The notes beneath the pieces are model-generated. The model ran no database searches. It was not told where the DNA came from and saw only the letters and a program-made list of their open reading frames with translations. A DNA stretch of 64,000 nucleotides from Caenorhabditis elegans (lineage: Eukaryota > Nematoda > Chromadorea > Rhabditida > Rhabditidae), in assembly GCF_000002985.6 (NCBI RefSeq), contig NC_003282.8, positions 17,360,001 to 17,424,000 on the forward strand, written 5' to 3'. Positions 11,883 through 22,990 of this stretch are shown in pieces. The position numbers and the translations under genes are program-made. Within the stretch, counting starts at the first letter, position 1. Each line of letters starts with the position of its first letter.

Positions 11883-14800
11883 ATGCAGCTTCTGGTAATG
11901 TTGATGCCACCGCTGCAAAATCAAAGACTGCTTACTTTTATTGTACTACTTTTCCACGTTTTTGGGTAGGTTTCACGTTGTTTTTTTTTTACATAGGAAG
12001 ATGTCGATTAAATTATTTGCTCGTTTGCTCGTACTACTCCGCATGTTTTTATTTTACATAACTTAATTTTAAAATGGCGGGGATACAACAAGTACCCTTT
12101 CATATTGCAAACTTGTAAATTTAATTCCGTTTTCGTCTTTTTTTTCTTAGAGTTCTTAAAAAAAATGTTAATCTACTTAATAAAAACCGCTATTATATGT
12201 AGTAACTTTTTAGGACTAATAAAAATCTTACATTAAAAATTGAAAAAAAAAACTTTAATTGAAATTTATAAAATTTAAAAAAAATTTTTAAAGGGTTAAC
12301 TCTCCAAAATTAATCTTATAGCGGATTTGTTTTAAACAGAATGTTCTCCATAAAAAATATGAAACTTTTTCTCTAGCTTTTAGTACGAATTATGTTCTTT
12401 GACAACTAAAAACTTCCTCTCTACAGAAGAAATCAACACAAATATGAATTCAGGTCTTTAGCCTATTTATTTTTTATTTGTATATTTACTTCATGCATGC
12501 TTTCATTAAGCTAAATGATGCTGTATGGGCGTCTTCATGGTTGTTAATGTTAATCACTATCTGGATAAGATAAAAAATTATGTCGTAGAAGCCAGAGTGG
12601 GTTTGATCGAGAAATTTAAGATAATGTGGGTAAGAACAATATCTCAATTTATATTAGTTGTGAGACACAAAGTTGCATATTTTTCGGAAAATAGCTAAAG
12701 TAAAATAAAAATTCAGATTGAAGTTACGTAAGTCAAGCTCTGCATCATGAACCTGGAATAAGTAACATGGACCGTATTCAGGGATTGTTGTGCAGATGAG
12801 ATCCGCAAAACTTTAACAAACTTTAGTTTTTAAACTATTTTTGTATCTTCCTGACTTTTTTATTGAATTTTTGAAACTTAAAGTAGTTTGATAGTTACAT
12901 GCTTTTCTAAAAACCTTGCTAATCCCCTACCAATTTGGAATTTGTCTCCTCATCTTGTTCTGTCAACATCTTGGTCGGCTAAACTAAATACATACCGTTT
13001 TCCACTTTTCTCATATATTCCACCCTCCCAACTTATCCTAAATTAAAGATCAAAAACTGGCAATGTGTGTCTGTCGTGATCTGGAGAAAGATATGGATTT
13101 AGCTGTTCCATTTTGAATGGAAAGTGTAAAAAATAGCGCGCGAAGTGGGGGTGGGATGCCAATTAATTTTACTTTTGTTTACAACGGAAATACAACTTTC
13201 CGTTTTAGTTTACACAATAAAAAATGAATATAAGGAATATTGAATTAAAAAGCAGACGTCTGTAAAACTAAAAAAGTTCTGGGTTTGTGTCGTATTATTT
13301 CCGAAACTTGGAAAACATCAAAATTTGAAATGGTGTATGGGGTCCCCGAAACTCCAATGCTATGACTTCACATTTTAAAATTCAATAACTCGACACGAAA
13401 CAGTTGAGTATTTAAAAATTCAGAAAAAAAATCCCATCTACACAATTTTCATTCAATAATAATTATATTTTTATCTAGTGGTACAACTGCATTGTATCGA
13501 TCCAAAGACGTCTTCTCTTGCTTTGTTCTTCACAGCAATGAGTTTTTAGAAAAATCTGGAAATGTGCTCATTGAGAATATTGATGATGTGAATGAATGTC
13601 TTCGGAAATGCATTCAGGCTCCGATGAATCACAAAATCAAATGTAAAACGGTTATGTATAATGTGAATACTCAAAACTGTGTTCTTTCAAAGTATGCGAG
13701 ACATGAGAGAACTGTCAAGTGAGTTTTTCTTATTGAAGATTTTTCAAAATGTAGTTGTAACTAACAACATTGTAATTTTTCGTTGTCAAAATTTTGTTCA
13801 GAAAATCAAAAGGTCTGCAAATAGATCTATACGAGAATCGATGCGCTTCAACAGAAAATGAAACTGTTCGCTTGGCAGTTTTCACCGAACAAACCAGGAC
13901 AACGTCTGCTCCCGTGAGAACATCAATTGTTGGAAATGTAATCATGGCACCTGTACCCAATTTGAATGGAACTACTACGAATGCTCCAATTTCTACAACA
14001 CAACAAGCGATTCCAACTACAAATGAATTGAGGTGGGGTTTCAAAAATATATTGTTTGGATTTCAGTTTATCAACGTTAATTAGAAATTTTAATGAGAAA
14101 ATGGTTTTGATTTTTCAGAAGAGTTCATGCCGTCAAACAATACCCACTGGATCCAAAAAATGGGAACGTTATTTTTAGTGTAAGCATCCCAATGAAATAA
14201 TTTCAGACAATACTGAGACTTTAATTCAGAAAACTGTTTATGCTGACCAGCCTTCTCCACCACTTCCACAGCGATTTGTGGATCGAAGAAACCGAGTAAA
14301 TGTTTCCAAATATAACTTGAATCAATTAGAGATATTTCCAGAATGCAAAAATATTTCTTTCGCCCCGGCCACTCGTAGACTCCACGTCGTCAGTTGTAGC
14401 GGCGGCTCAACAACAGGTACAACTTCAATCAGATGTAGGCAGCTTAACAAAAGAAAGAAGACAAAGAAGTGAAAGACCTGTGGTCCTAGAAAACTTGGGT
14501 GAGTTTTAAAATATTTTTTTGCAGGATCAGTTTTTTAAAGTTAGCTGAAACTTGTTATTAAATAGTTTAATATAGCTGTTCCAGCCGGTTGCTTCATTAA
14601 AACTCCTAACCGTATTCTTCATAAGTTTGAGGAATCTAGGATAGGAGGAGTCACATTGGAGACTTGTATGAGGCAGTGCGCTCAAAGTTTGCAAAACTTC
14701 TATTGTGCCTCGATCAACTATAGTTTCGGGTTAAAGGTGAGATGTGGGAATTGTAAAAGAAATGATTTTCAAACTAATATTTAGATTTGTATTTTGAATG

Positions 14801-15407
14801 GCGGGAACCTGCATTTGAACGGAGGAGACACTTTGGTGGGATCAAGAGAGTTTGATTATTTTGAAAATACTTGCCAGCCAAGAAGCACCACAACAACAGG
14901 TAAATTTGAGAGTAGTATCTTACGGTCCAAATTTCCAAATTTTTAGAATCTTCGATTGGAGGTTCAGGTACTAAGAAAGAGTGCTATCGGCTGTATAATA
15001 ACTCAATATACAACTCATTTGACGCGACCATTGTTGGGGGACTCCAGGATTTAGGTAATGCCGTGGGTAACAGTTTTACATACAAAAAAAAATATTCAGA
15101 GAGCTGTGAGTCCGAGTGCTCTTGGTCTCACATTCGTCGTCGTGAGAAGTGTCTTGGAGTGAACTGGATACCTACGACACGCGGATGCATGTTGTTCCAC
15201 AAACAAATCGATTTCAATGTTCTACAACCTTCGTTCAAAGCACAATTTTTAGCAAATACGTGTACATGTGAGTGACACAAGCTGAGAACAGCCACGCAAT
15301 ACAAAATTTTAACTTCAGATACAACAGACCAGTCGTCAAGCCGATCATCATCTTCTTCATCTTCATCTTCAAAATCAGACCCTGATTACTACGATCCAAA
15401 TCATTGA
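11883..15407 (+). CDS. Secreted protein with PAN/apple domains and Ser-rich tail
   Basis: Ten exons join in frame to about 507 residues: 11883-11965, 13479-13718, 13802-14032, 14119-14179, 14230-14295, 14342-14498, 14576-14736, 14785-14899, 14947-15267, 15319-15407. I chose the ATG at 11883 because it starts a signal-like segment (MQLLVMLMPP, then LLTFIVLLFHVFG); an in-frame ATG at 11769 would add 38 basic residues. Three Cys-spaced PAN-like modules follow: FSCFVLHSN..CLRKCIQ, AGCFIKTPN..CMRQCAQ and KECYRLYNN..CESECSW. Between the first two is a long Thr/Pro and Gln-rich stretch; the end is a run of Ser and DPDYYDPNH. PAN domains bind protein or sugar and occur in nematode extracellular-matrix proteins. 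A 45-nt in-frame segment (15055-15099) has splice-site ends and may be an optional intron. The first intron is 1.5 kb and I see no gene in it. Confidence 0.8.
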
Positions 15408-16435
15408 AAATTATATTTTCACACCCCAAAATAACAATTTCAATACCATAAATCTGTAATTCTCTAATTTATTCCAATACTCACCTAGATTTATTCTTAA
15501 ATTTTCAAAACTAATTGACGGTTCTTCTGCTCAATTAATATGCACTACCCACGTTACCATGACATTGTTGGTCTAAACCCATTTTTGATTTATTTTTTGT
15601 ATTTGTTTTTGTAAATGAAGTTGTAGATATATAATGGTAAAAAGAATGAGTTTTTCGTACTTGAAAGGTATTAAAGGTTATGCAATAAACACTTTAATAT
15701 TAATTTGTAGAGCTGTAAACTGACTACTAACCTACAGAATTTCCACCCATCTGTTCGTATTCTCTGTACGCCTGCGTGTCTCTTTATTAACACACTCGTT
15801 TACGTACCCTGCGTCTGCTGTTCTTTTTCTTTTCACTGCACGGTTTACATTCAAAATTTATTCATTCTCTTTTTGTTAGATGTTTTTCCTGTGATTCTTA
15901 ATTGGTTTTTATACTGTCTAGACGTTTGATAGACATCAGAATGTTTCAATAGATTTTTCAAAATCCTATTGGCATATTCTTTTAATCTTATTCTCTGTTA
16001 TCACAGATCAGATATCAGCGTCCGTCTGTACTCAACGCCTATAGTCTATAAACTTTTCTGGTTTAGTCACATTTTGATTGTTTTTCGAGTTTAATCACTT
16101 GAGAGCACGGTGAGCAACAAAACAAGTAATGAGAGACAGCGAGACGCAGAGAAAGTAACGCTCCTGTGAGTATAAAAATAGTAGAGCAGTCGGGCGGTTT
16201 TTTAATTTTAAATATTGTTGCCTTTAAAGAGTACGGTAGTTTCCGATTATTTTGTTTTTCTTATTTCGGCTCTTAGATTACGTAGCGTTTTAATTACATT
16301 TGCTCATGTGATTCACTGTCTCGAAGAAAAAACATTTCTAAAGCAAAAGCTTCCCAAAAACGATTTTGACCAAATTTTTGCAATCTTAATTTTTTTTTAA
16401 ATTTTTTAAAATGATTTTTATCTCAGTTTCAGAAA
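15408..16435. other. Intergenic, haf-1 upstream region
   Basis: No coding sequence seen. TTTCAG directly before AAAATG at 16430-16438 is a plausible trans-splice acceptor for haf-1. Confidence 0.5.
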
Positions 16436-19245
16436 ATGCACTGTCTATGTGTTCTTCGGAGTACGTTATGCTGTCAAATGCCCACATCTACCTATCGAAT
16501 GTTACTTCAAACGAAAGCTGTTCCAGTTCAAATAATCAAAAGAGATTTGACAGCTAAAGTTAAAAATCAGAAGTTAAATCAGAATGTGAGTTGGTAAAAA
16601 CCCAATTTGAAGATTTTTGAAAATTTCAGATTAGAAGAGTTGACAGACGTAATGCTGCATATCTTTTGAGACATACTACGTGGAAAGATTTGGTGGAATT
16701 ATATGAAATTGCAAAACCATTTCGGAAATGGATATTTTGTGAGTCACAGACCAGGGGTGTGCGGCAAATTTGCCGAATTTGCCGTTTGCCGAGCTCGGCA
16801 AATTTCGAAATTTGCCGCACACGTCAAAAATTTGACAGTGCAATTTTGACTAAAATCATTGATTTTTTCGCCAAAAATTTAGTAAAATGACACAAAATTG
16901 CGTTATTTTGATGCTTAAGCAGACATACAACACGGAACTTATTCAGAAACCAGATGAGTGTTAAGATTTCAGTAGTTTTGGCGCTCCAAAAAACATCAAA
17001 AAGTATCAAATTTTTCCGAGTTTGTTAAGCACGGCAAATTTGCCGAATTTGCCGAATTTGCCGTGCTCGGCAAATATTGAAAAAAGAGATTTGCCGAATT
17101 TGCCGAGCTCGGCAAATTTTGAGATTTGCCGCACACCCCTGTCACAGACCTTTTAAAATTTTCCTTTCATTAATTTAATCAATTTTTCAGTGGGCACAAG
17201 TTTCATGGTAGTGTCAAGTGGAATTTTTCTGATTATTCCTCGAATTTTGGGAAAGCTCATTGATCAATTTGATAGTAATACGGGAGTTCAGAAAGCCGAG
17301 GAGGTGTTCACAATGAAGATTGCAAAATATTTCAAGGAGCAGCCCATGTCGCTTGTTGGATTGTTAGCAATCGGTGCATTGGCTACAGCTGCGAAAGTTT
17401 ACTGCTTGCAAATTGCAGGCAAGTTGTGATATCCAAAATTTGTGAAGTAATTTTGGAACTTAACTTTTAGGAGTGAACATAGTTGGAAGTTTGCGGAAAA
17501 TGGTGTACAGTTCTATTATCAGACAGGATATGACATTTTTCGACAAAAACATGGTTGGCGAAATCGGGTCTCGCCACGCTGCAGATACTGTAATCGTCGG
17601 ATATTCGGTCTCATCGTCCCTTCGAGCAGGAGTTCGAGCTGTTCTCGTCGGTGTTGGCTCTATTGGAATGATGCTTATGACGTCATTGGAGTTGTCTACA
17701 GTCTCCTTTTTGACTGCTCCAATTGTGATGGGGATATTTAAAATGTTTGGGAGAGTACAGCAACAATGCACTTGGCAATTGCAAGAGGTGGCGGCAGATG
17801 TTAATCAGGTGATCTAGATTTCTGAAAATAATTTAGTATTGATAAAGATTTTTCAGACTGCGATCGAGCGAATGGCTAATATGAAAACGATTCGAATGCT
17901 CAGTGCGGAACAACAATCAATAGATGAATACTGTAAGAAAGGGGAACTGGTTTTAGATATTTCAAAAACTGAAGCTTTGGCAAAGGGAAGTCTGATTGGA
18001 TCTGTAAGTCTTAAAGAAGCAAAAATGTATGAATAAAACTAGATTTTCAGTTCCAATTCACAGGGTACTCTGCGTTCTCTTCGATCTTATTTTATGGAAG
18101 TCACCTTATCAATACGGGACATATCACATATGGTTTGTTGGCTTCATCAGAAATTTTTAAACTTTTTTTTGTTAAGGAGAGCTCTCATCGTTCTGTCTCT
18201 ACGCTGTTCTCGCTGCTGCAAGTCTCTCAAATATCTCTGGATTTTACAATGAAGTTATGAAAGGCCTCGGAGCTTCATCTAGGCTTCTCGAGCTGAAAAA
18301 TGCACAACCTATTATGAATCTGAACTCTGGAATTAAGAAGACTGACATTACCACATCAATTCAATTTGAGAACGTTTCATTTGCATATGCTGGACGCAAG
18401 AAGACTTTGGAGAATATATCATTTGACATTCCACGTGGCAAAATTACTGCCGTAATTGGACCATCTGGTAGTGGCAAGTCGTCAATTGCAAACTTAATGC
18501 TGAGACTTTACGATCCGGCAGATGGAAGGGTTACTGTAGATGGAGTTGATCTACGCGACCTGAATGCTACAACATGGAGACATGCAATTGGAACCGTTGG
18601 TCAGGAGCCTGTTCTGTTCACTTGCTCCATTCGAGAAAATATATTGATGGGAACAGAGCATCCGGAGAAAGTTAGCCAGTACGAGCTGGAGGAAGCCGCA
18701 CAGCTGGCTAACGCATTGGATTTTATTCAAGGATTTGAGAATGGTTTTGAGACGATGGTATGTTTAGCTTCACATCTTCAGATGAATTCGAACTTTTTTA
18801 TAGGTCGGAGAGCACGGATGCAAGTTATCTGGAGGCCAAAAACAACGAATCGCGATCGCACGTGCACTGATTTCAAAGCCAAAAATCATGATTCTTGATG
18901 AAGCAACTAGCGCTCTTGATGCAACCTCTGACTATTTGATTCGAATGACTTTGGATAATTTGCTGAAAAATCATAATTTGACAGTATTGGTTATTGCACA
19001 TAGGTGAGTTATATTCGACTATACTTCAGTAGATAACACATTTCAGACTCGCCACAATGCAACAAGCTGACCAAGTGGTTTACGTGAATAGAGGTCGAAT
19101 CGAAGGCCAAGGAACATTTGATGAAATGATGAAAATTCAGAATTCGATTGTTGAGCAAGAAGCAAGGCGTCGAGGCATCCCGATGAATGAGCAGATGAGC
19201 AGAGTAAATACTCCTGTGGCTCGCGGATTTTCATTAAAATTCTAG
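16436..19245 (+). CDS. haf-1: HAF-1, mitochondrial half ABC transporter (peptide exporter)
   Basis: Nine exons (16436-16585, 16630-16738, 17191-17418, 17471-17808, 17857-18003, 18051-18132, 18177-18757, 18804-19003, 19047-19245) give 677 residues, normal for an ABCB10/Mdl1-type half transporter. An Arg/Lys-containing N-terminus fits mitochondrial targeting. A six-helix membrane domain follows ([19 protein letters not shown] and others). The nucleotide-binding domain is complete: Walker [11 protein letters not shown]-loop [10 protein letters not shown], signature [15 protein letters not shown], Walker [13 protein letters not shown] and H-loop VIAHR. From memory, C. elegans HAF-1 exports peptides made by matrix proteolysis and affects the mitochondrial unfolded protein response. 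Intron 3 has a GC donor (GCAG|GCAAGT) with only one reading that keeps frame. Intron 2 holds a MITE. AATAAA at 19295 is a likely poly(A) signal. The downstream gene is convergent, 160 bp away. Confidence 0.93.
16743..17150. mobile_element. Palindromic MITE with target-site duplication in haf-1 intron 2
   Basis: The element runs from 16753 to 17140 (388 bp). Its ends are perfect 17-bp inverted repeats, AGGGGTGTGCGGCAAAT. It is flanked on both sides by GTCACAGACC (16743-16752 and 17141-17150), a 10-bp duplication of the target. Inside both ends are stacked GCCGAATTTGCCG units around GAGCTC, so long parts could fold back on themselves. No transposase is encoded, so it is non-autonomous. The insertion site is only a few bases after the exon 2 splice donor at 16739. 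Confidence 0.88.
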
Positions 19246-19405
19246 AAATTTTTAGACTTTTTCATTTAGTGTTTAACAGTTGAACATGTGCACAAATAAA
19301 AAAAACTTATATATTGCAAATCGGCCAGTTTTAGACCCGAAAACACGAAACATGACAAGTTGAAAGGTTTCAAATACTAATCCTACACTAATCAAAGTAA
19401 AAAAA

Positions 19406-20169
19406 TTATTTTGCCATGGAAATAGCCGCCAGAACAAAGAGTGAGGATCCTACGATGAAAGACAGCTCCCGGTAGCTGGGAAATTGATCAATCTCAAAGT
19501 CGACGTGGTGCTTGTATTTTTGTGAAGCAGCGGCCACTAAAGATTGAACATCTTCTGATGAAGCTTCCAAATAGAATCGGACATCTGGAGGGCGAGAAAA
19601 TTTGTCGGGAGTTGTATGAACCTGAAAATGTAATAATTTACATGAAAAGTATAGGGGAATTTTGTAACATGTAGTTTAAATATAACTTACTAAATCAACA
19701 AAACTCTTCTTCATCTGTTGTTCTCTGGCGGAATTTAAATATACATTCGCTGTCTCAAAGTGTGGTTGAAAAATGATAGTTTTGACGTCGCCAGTCGCTA
19801 GATATGTTTGCTCAAAATTTTCCCAAGAAATCGGTGGCAATTTTTCATTGAGATTTCGATGTTCGCTTCGACGTCTGGAAGAAGTTGATTTTGAAGATTT
19901 TTTTCCGAAAATAGTTTACTTGTAAAGAAGAATTCCATGCGTCGAAATCCAGATAAACATGAGGCAACCTCCGAGAGCATAAGCGCGGCGTATTTTGGCT
20001 GAAAAACATTGTTTGGGATCTGGGCATTTTAAAAATTGGGTTACTTACCTTTATCAATTCTTTCCTGAAACGCTTTCAGTTTTGCTGGGTCCACTTGTTG
20101 AGAGTTAAATCGAATCGGCGTCCATCCTTGTAGTCGTGGCACAGAACGGAAGAAAACTCGGGAAAACAT
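19406..20169 (-). CDS. Mitochondrial FtsH-extracellular-domain protein without AAA or protease domains
   Basis: Four exons (20169-20049, 19998-19920, 19874-19691, 19621-19406) join in frame to 199 residues. The start, MFSRVFFRSVPRLQGWTPI, is a typical mitochondrial presequence, and TTTTCAG sits one base before the ATG as a trans-splice acceptor. A first membrane helix (AYALGGCLMFIWISTHGILL, about 47-66) is followed by PPISWENFEQTYLATGDVKT and a VRFYLEA strand. These resemble the FtsH_ext domain that m-AAA proteases (AFG3L2, paraplegin) put in the intermembrane space. A second helix, ELSFIVGSSLFVLAAISM, ends the protein. This is the TM1-domain-TM2 layout of an m-AAA protease, but translation stops where the AAA ATPase should begin. 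It could be an adaptor or an assembly partner of the real proteases. The family assignment is by eye. It shares a divergent promoter region with dlat-2. Confidence 0.75.
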
Positions 20170-20634
20170 GCTGAAAATCGAATGATTTAAAACAAAAATC
20201 TGTTAAGGATTACTGTAAATTTTAAAGGAACAATTATATGGAAGGCAGCTTGGTCTCGAGTGGAAAAACGCGTGTTTTCCTCTCGGACAACATGGCAATT
20301 AATTTTTTTAATGTGAATATTGGTTTCTTTTTTATTTCATTTATTATGCATAATTTTATGCTAAATAGTACACTTCGTTATTAAATTTTTTCAAAAAAAG
20401 ATTAGTTTATTTAAGTAAATATTTATTTTAAATGCAAAAAAATGCAATTGAGCGAAGAGAAAGAGGCGTTGACGGAGAAATAAATAGAGAAGTGCGGCAG
20501 AGCGCTCTTGCATTGCACACCGCTCAACAGATTTTTCCTTCAATTCCTCTTCTTCCTTTGCTAAATATTTCCGTTATTCCTGTTATGACACGCATCGTAA
20601 AAATAACAATTGATATATTTCTTCCAGGGTAATC
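20170..20634. promoter_or_regulatory. Divergent promoter region between FtsH-ext gene and dlat-2
   Basis: These 465 bases separate two genes read in opposite directions, both with mitochondrial N-termini. At 20262-20280 lies GGAAAAACGCGTGTTTTCC, an imperfect palindrome centred on ACGCGT. A GC-richer block at about 20440-20520 precedes dlat-2. Shared control is plausible but not shown by sequence alone. Confidence 0.4.
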
Positions 20635-22147
20635 ATGCTAGCCGGTAGTCAGGCTCTTCGCCACCTTTCTACTGCTGCACAAAACCAAGGGTAAGTGTGT
20701 AAAATAGATTTTTCTATTTAATAGTATTTTCCAGAGCTTGCGGTCCTGCAGTCAAGCTTCTTCTGATTCAATATGGTCTGGAAAATCGAAAAATTGATGG
20801 AACAGGCCCAAAAAACAAAAATATTCTGAAAGGCGATGTTATGAAAATAGTTGAAGCTGAAAAGCTGAAGCCGGTGGCTCATCATGCACATGCTCCAAAA
20901 GAAACACATATTGAAAATAAATCTATTGAAAAGGTTTGGAAAAATGTTTCAAAAATTACATATTGTTTTGTTTTGCAGAAATCAGACATTTTCGGCGCCA
21001 ACAATCGCAGTCTCCGTCATCACCAAGATATTCCTCTCAGCAATATTCGAGCAACAATCGCAAAACGATTGACAGCTTCTAAAGTAAAAATTCGAAATGT
21101 TATTATTGGAGAAAATATTTTATTTCAGCAGCAAATTCCTCACGAATATCAAGGTGTTGACGTTCGAATTGACGATATTCTGGCGTTGAGACAGAAATTG
21201 AAAAAATCCGGAACTGCTGTTTCGCTCAACGACTTTATCATAAAAGCCGCAGCCCTTGCACTGAGGGTAGGCTTTTCAAAATTTCTTCGTAAATGAGAGC
21301 TCTATTTCAGTCCGTGCCGACAGTAAATGTTCGATGGACTCCAGAAGGAATCGGTCTCGGATCAGTCGATATTTCGGTCGCTGTGGCTACTCCAACCGGC
21401 CTTATCACTCCAATTGTAGAGAATTCTGATATTTTGGGCGTTTTGGCGATTTCTAGCAAAGTGAAGGAGTTGTCGGGATTGGCGCGAGAAAGCAAATTAA
21501 AACCACAACAGTTCCAGGGAGGATCTTTTACGTGAGATTTATTCTATTTGTTTCGGTTACTTCAAATATAATTACAGAAATTATTGAAACGTTCACAACG
21601 TTCAAAAAATGTATCCACATCAAACAACTTCTAGAGATCTTTGAAGTTTTTTATGTTTCTGTTCTAATTTCTCGTAAGAGAGAAGAATTGATAAAGAAAT
21701 CACATGATAATCATGCAAATTTAAAAGCTATCATCCCGAAATGATACAAAAATTAGAAAATTTCAGAATTTCGAATCTTGGAATGTTCGGAAGTGTGACC
21801 AACTTCACAGCCATCATAAATCCACCGCAATGTGCCATTTTGACGATCGGAGGAACTCGTTCTGAAGTTGTATCTGTTGATGGACAATTGGAGACACAAA
21901 AATTGTAAGGACTGATACCTAGGAAATTAAAAAAAATCTCTGCCATCAAAATTAAATAATCCCATCAGATTAATATGTATTTTTTTCTAGAATGGGTGTC
22001 AATCTTTGTTTCGACGGACGAGCAATCTCCGAAGAATGTGCAAAACGATTCCTTCTTCACTTCTCCGAATCGCTTTCTGATCCGGAATTGCTCATTGCTG
22101 AACCACTTTCTCCAGAACTCGATTTTGATTTTTCGCGTTTATTGTAG
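20635..22147 (+). CDS. dlat-2: DLAT-2, PDHX-like dihydrolipoamide acetyltransferase paralogue
   Basis: Seven exons (20635-20690, 20735-20933, 20979-21083, 21129-21266, 21311-21531, 21767-21904, 21991-22147) encode about 337 residues. A short presequence (MLAGSQALRHLSTAAQ) is followed at once by a peripheral-subunit/E3-binding domain (CGPAVKLLLIQYGLENRKID, GTGPKNKILKGDV). Then comes the 2-oxoacid dehydrogenase acyltransferase fold (IPLSNIRATIAKRLTASK, VSLNDFIIKAAALALR, ATPTGLITPIVENSD, FTISNLGMFG). There is no lipoyl domain. The catalytic DHRxxDG motif is replaced by NLCFDGRAISEECAKRFL, which resembles human PDHX rather than an active E2. The likely role is therefore structural, holding E3 in the pyruvate dehydrogenase complex of the mitochondrial matrix. 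The name is from memory (C30H6.7). The next gene starts 182 bp downstream in the same direction. Confidence 0.9.
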
Positions 22148-22328
22148 TTTCGAATTAGACAGGATTCTCATACTCTTCATAGCACCGATGTACTCTAATA
22201 TTAGATAAAATGAAGTCGAATTTTTAATTTGAATGCAATTCGAAATTTGAAAACACTTTCCGCGTGAATCGCCCTAAAAATATCGCGTCGTCCAACATTT
22301 TCTTCCACAATTTTCGATTATTTTCAAG

Positions 22329-22990
22329 ATGTCCCCTTCACTTCTTGGTTCATCATTTCTTCGCTCAGCTTCTGGCAACTTCACAAAGTTCGCAAGTATC
22401 CGAAATGCACACTTTTTGTCATCGGTTCCAATGAAGAAGCGTGGAGTTGATGGAAATCTACCAAAAGATTATTTCGAAAATAAGGTAGGACTGAATAATT
22501 TAAATCACCTATTTACGTTGCAAAATTTATTTTCAAAAATTGAAAAAAAAAGAATTTCAGACAGTAGTTGTCTACTTCTCAGCTGGATGGTGTGGATCCT
22601 GCAAATTTCTGACTCCAAAGATCAAGAAATTCTACAATGCTGTAAAAGAATCGGATGCTGGAAAGAATCTGGAAATCGTATGGGTGTCGAAGGACAAAGA
22701 AGCAGCCCACCAAGAAGAATACTATGAGAAGAATCTTCCAGACTGGCCATATATTCCATTTGGAGATGAAAATATTCAGTGAGAGAAATTTCCAAAATTT
22801 ATACTGAAAAAAATTATAATTTTTCAGAAAGCTATCGGAAAAGTACAAAGCAGTGGTGATACCGGTTCTGAAACTCGTTAACTCCAATGGAGATGTCGTT
22901 CATGATCGTGTCCGTGCTGACGTAGAAGCTGGAATCAAGGCGGATCCTGTGAAGACTATGGAGGAATGGAAGAAATTGTTGAATCAGTGA
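22329..22990 (+). CDS. Thioredoxin-fold (nucleoredoxin/tryparedoxin-like) protein
   Basis: Three exons (22329-22484, 22561-22778, 22828-22990) encode 178 residues. The N-terminus (MSPSLLGSSFLRSASGNFTK, with more Ser and Arg after it) looks like a mitochondrial presequence. The core has TVVVYFSAGWCGSCKFLTPK, with WCGSC as the redox-active pair, then IVWVSKDKE and WPYIPFGD as in nucleoredoxin-like proteins. A later VIPVLKLV supplies the usual cis-Pro. It should act as a thiol-disulfide oxidoreductase; the substrate is unknown. The first active-site neighbours (G-S) differ from the P-P of most relatives. The gene follows dlat-2 at 182 bp. The bases before the ATG (TTTTCAAG) are only a weak trans-splice acceptor, so operon membership is possible but unproven. 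I believe it is C30H6.8. Confidence 0.85.

Noticed and set aside
14342-14472. Open frame ending RCRQLNKRKKTKK in the PAN gene region
   Set aside because: It is the unspliced reading. A 46-base intron at 14296-14341 shifts to a frame that stays open into the next exon.
20635-22990. dlat-2 and the thioredoxin-like gene as an operon
   Set aside because: Spacing of 182 bp would fit, but I see no strong trans-splice acceptor before the second ATG and no clear U-rich element.
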